A DNA stretch of 15,995 nucleotides, taken from NCBI GenBank assembly GCA_030151005.1, contig JASLES010000312.1, positions 1 through 15,995 of the forward strand, given 5' to 3'. The notes below the pieces were generated by a model, which ran no database searches, had not been told where the DNA came from, and saw nothing but the letters and a program-made list of their open reading frames with translations. The position numbers and the translations under genes were made by a program. The number at the start of each line of letters is the position of its first letter. The first letter of the stretch is position 1. Origin of the DNA: Silvimonas sp. GTDB taxonomy: Bacteria; Pseudomonadota; Gammaproteobacteria; Burkholderiales; Chitinibacteraceae. This document shows positions 14,138-15,995 of this stretch, piece by piece.

Positions 14138-15751
14138 ATGACTGCGCAACCCAACTTTCTGGTCATCCTTGCTGATGATCTGGGCTTTTCCGATATCGGT
14201 GCGTTTGGCAGTGAAATCTCGACACCGCACCTGGATGAACTGGCCTACGCCGGCCTGCGTTTTACCGACTTTCATACCGCCTCGGCGTGCTCCCCAACCC
14301 GCGCCATGCTGCTGTCCGGCACCGATCACCACCTGGCAGGTCTAGGCACTTTTGCGGAAATCCTCACTCCGGCCCACGCAGGCAAACCCGGGTATGAAGG
14401 CTATCTGAACGACCAGGTGGCTGCGCTGCCGGAAATCCTGCAAGACGCCGGCTACTACACCATCATGTCTGGTAAATGGCACTTGGGGCTGACACCAGAG
14501 CGCAGCCCGCATGCACGTGGTTTTGATCGCTCGTTTGCCTTGCTGCCCGGCGCGGCCAATCACTATGGTTTTGAGGCCGATATCGCGCCAGATCAGGTAC
14601 CACGCCTGTTGAAAGGCACGCGTGGTCTGTATGCAGAAGATGGCGAATACGCCAAAACACTGCCGGATGATTATTACTCCAGCGATTACTTCACCGATCG
14701 TTTGCTGGGCTATCTGGCGGATGCGCCCGCAGGCAAACCCTTCTTTGCCTATTTGCCCTTCTCTGCGCCGCACTGGCCGTTACAAGCGCCGGATGAATTG
14801 ATCGCCAAATACGCAAATCGGTATCACGCCGGGCCGGATGCCCTGCGGCTGGAACGGCTGGCACGCCTGAAAGACCTTGGCCTGATTGATGCGGACATAG
14901 AAGCGCATCCGGTCATTGCCACCAATGCCGAGTGGTCTGCCTTGAACGATGAGCAAAAAGCCTTTTCTGCCCGCACCATGGCCGTTTATGCCGCCATGGT
15001 TGAACGCATGGACTGGAACATTGGCCGGGTGATTGAACAACTGAAAACCAGCGGCCAGTTTGATGACACCGTGATCCTGTTCCTGTCTGACAACGGCGCA
15101 GAAGGTGCGTTGCTGGAGGCGCTACCGGCCTTTGGCCCCAATCTGCAGCAGGTCATCGACACCCATTACGACAACAGTCTGAGCAACCTGGGGCGCGGCA
15201 ATTCATATGTCTGGTATGGCCCGCGCTGGGCGCAAGCCGGCACGGCCCCCGCCCGGCTGTACAAGGCGTTCACCACAGAAGGCGGTATTCGGGTACCGGC
15301 GCTGCTGCATTACGGCAAGCTGGCCCGCCAGCAGGCCATCAGCCATGACTTTGCCACCGTCATGGATATCGCCCCCACTTTGCTGGAACTGGCCGGGATC
15401 ACACACCCCGCACCCCGTTTCCGGGAGCGGGAGGTCTTGCCGGTGCGCGGGCGTTCACTCTTGCCGTGGTTGCAGGCCACCACCCAGCAGACGCACCCGC
15501 AAGATCATGTCACCGGTTGGGAGTTATTCGGGCGCAAGGCCATCCGCCAGGGCAACTGGAAAGCCGTGTTCATTCCCGAACCGGCCGGCCCGTCTCGCTG
15601 GCAGTTGTATGACCTCACGCAAGACCCAGGCGAAATCCACGACCAGGCCGCAGCCCAGCCAGAACGGCTTGCGGGCTTGCTCAATGCCTGGCAGCAATAC
15701 GTGCGGGAAACCGGTGTGCTGGAAGACATCCCGGCGCCCGCGTTGCTCTAA
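14138..15751 (+). CDS. atsA: Arylsulfatase, AtsA-type (class I sulfatase)
   Basis: A 537-residue class I sulfatase that hydrolyses aryl sulfate esters, releasing sulfate for sulfur scavenging. It resembles Pseudomonas aeruginosa AtsA over its full length. The formylglycine site is C51-S-P-T-R55 in TASACSPTRAMLLSG, with the active Cys at the same number as in AtsA. Metal and sulfate ligands are present: DD at 13-14, K113 and H115 in GKWHLG, H212 in APHWPLQ, D318-N319 in LSDNGAEG, and K376 in YKAFTTEGG. There is no signal peptide, as in the cytoplasmic Pseudomonas enzyme. Cys51 must be oxidised by a formylglycine-generating enzyme that is not in this window. The start ATG 14138 has a weak ribosome site (CGGATAA) but gives the family N-terminus. 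It has a very AT-rich upstream region, and the stop is 24 bases from the convergent dapA-like gene. Confidence 0.94.
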   Translation: MTAQPNFLVILADDLGFSDIGAFGSEISTPHLDELAYAGLRFTDFHTASACSPTRAMLLSGTDHHLAGLGTFAEILTPAHAGKPGYEGYLNDQVAALPEILQDAGYYTIMSGKWHLGLTPERSPHARGFDRSFALLPGAANHYGFEADIAPDQVPRLLKGTRGLYAEDGEYAKTLPDDYYSSDYFTDRLLGYLADAPAGKPFFAYLPFSAPHWPLQAPDELIAKYANRYHAGPDALRLERLARLKDLGLIDADIEAHPVIATNAEWSALNDEQKAFSARTMAVYAAMVERMDWNIGRVIEQLKTSGQFDDTVILFLSDNGAEGALLEALPAFGPNLQQVIDTHYDNSLSNLGRGNSYVWYGPRWAQAGTAPARLYKAFTTEGGIRVPALLHYGKLARQQAISHDFATVMDIAPTLLELAGITHPAPRFREREVLPVRGRSLLPWLQATTQQTHPQDHVTGWELFGRKAIRQGNWKAVFIPEPAGPSRWQLYDLTQDPGEIHDQAAAQPERLAGLLNAWQQYVRETGVLEDIPAPALL

Positions 15752-15775
15752 GCATTTCTCAAGGCATAGCGTGCA

Positions 15776-15995
15776 TCACAAACCCAGAATGGCCGGCAGG
15801 GTTTCTTCCAGCTGCCGGTACAGCTGCGCAGATACGGGGGTCATGGGCAAGCGCAACTCATTGCGCAGCACGCCCATGATTTCCAGTGCGGCCTTCAGCG
15901 GGCCGGGGTTGGGCTCGCTGAACAAAAGCTTGATCAGCGGCGAGAGTGCGCTGGCCAGTTGCCGTGCTGCGGGTAAATCTCCGGCAGCGACGTGT
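15776..15995 (-). CDS. dapA: 4-hydroxy-tetrahydrodipicolinate synthase, C-terminal part (partial)
   Basis: Only the last 72 codons lie in the window; the 5' end is beyond base 15995. The reading frame gives HVAAGDLPAARQLASAL, then PLIKLLFSEPNPGPLKAAL and LRNELRLPMTPVS, ending in LPAILGL. This is the C-terminal helical region of DHDPS-family aldolases: the LLFxEPNPxPxKAAL and ELRLPxTP patterns are typical of DapA, which condenses pyruvate and aspartate semialdehyde in lysine and diaminopimelate synthesis. The catalytic Lys and Tyr are outside the window, so another DHDPS-family member cannot be excluded. It is convergent with the sulfatase gene, with no terminator hairpin in the 24-base gap. 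Confidence 0.85.
   Translation of the reverse strand, partial: HVAAGDLPAARQLASALSPLIKLLFSEPNPGPLKAALEIMGVLRNELRLPMTPVSAQLYRQLEETLPAILGL

Noticed and set aside
13948..14175. 75-codon plus-strand frame between argJ and the sulfatase gene
   Set aside because: Runs through the argJ terminator hairpin and the AT-rich promoter region and into the sulfatase gene.

Overview
The window looks like chromosomal DNA of a moderately GC-rich betaproteobacterium, probably in or near the Neisseriales (Chromobacterium/Silvimonas-like). This is inferred from the protein sequences and the asmA-mutY, rep and argJ gene set, not from a database search. I see no rRNA, tRNA, CRISPR array, insertion sequence, phage gene or attachment site. 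Gene density is high: every intergenic gap is shorter than about 215 bases, so no stretch over 300 bases lacks a gene.

Layout. Bases 1-1320: an upstream region, then an exported BMP-family substrate-binding protein ended by a perfect 16-bp hairpin. Bases 1370-5489 (+): a seven-helix membrane diguanylate cyclase, a HutC-type GntR regulator and the Rep helicase, with no obvious terminator between them. Bases 5490-5900: a 68-residue protein of unknown function built on six heptads, ended by a bidirectional terminator. Bases 5906-8249 (-): RlmD, with its own TATAAT promoter, and a thioesterase-lipoprotein gene pair with its own terminator. Bases 8250-8409: a divergent promoter region with a 14-bp perfect palindrome next to a good sigma-70-like promoter. 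Bases 8410-11724 (+): asmA-mutY, probably an operon. Bases 11910-12566: a short, probably truncated FAD-binding protein. Bases 12706-13935: argJ. Bases 14138-15751: an AtsA-type cytoplasmic arylsulfatase behind an intergenic stretch of about 13% GC. Bases 15776-15995 (-): the 3' end of a dapA-like gene.

Functionally this is mostly core metabolism and genome maintenance: Rep for replication, MutY for 8-oxoG:A repair, RlmD for rRNA methylation, ArgJ for arginine and DapA for lysine/cell wall. Some accessory sensing and scavenging genes are mixed in: the BMP binding protein, the GGDEF protein, HutC and the sulfatase. Several of these lack their usual partners here: the binding protein has no ABC transporter, HutC has no hut genes and the sulfatase has no maturation enzyme. 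I found no clear multi-gene system that is obviously new. The best candidates for something undescribed are the 68-residue heptad protein and the 218-residue FAD-binding remnant.
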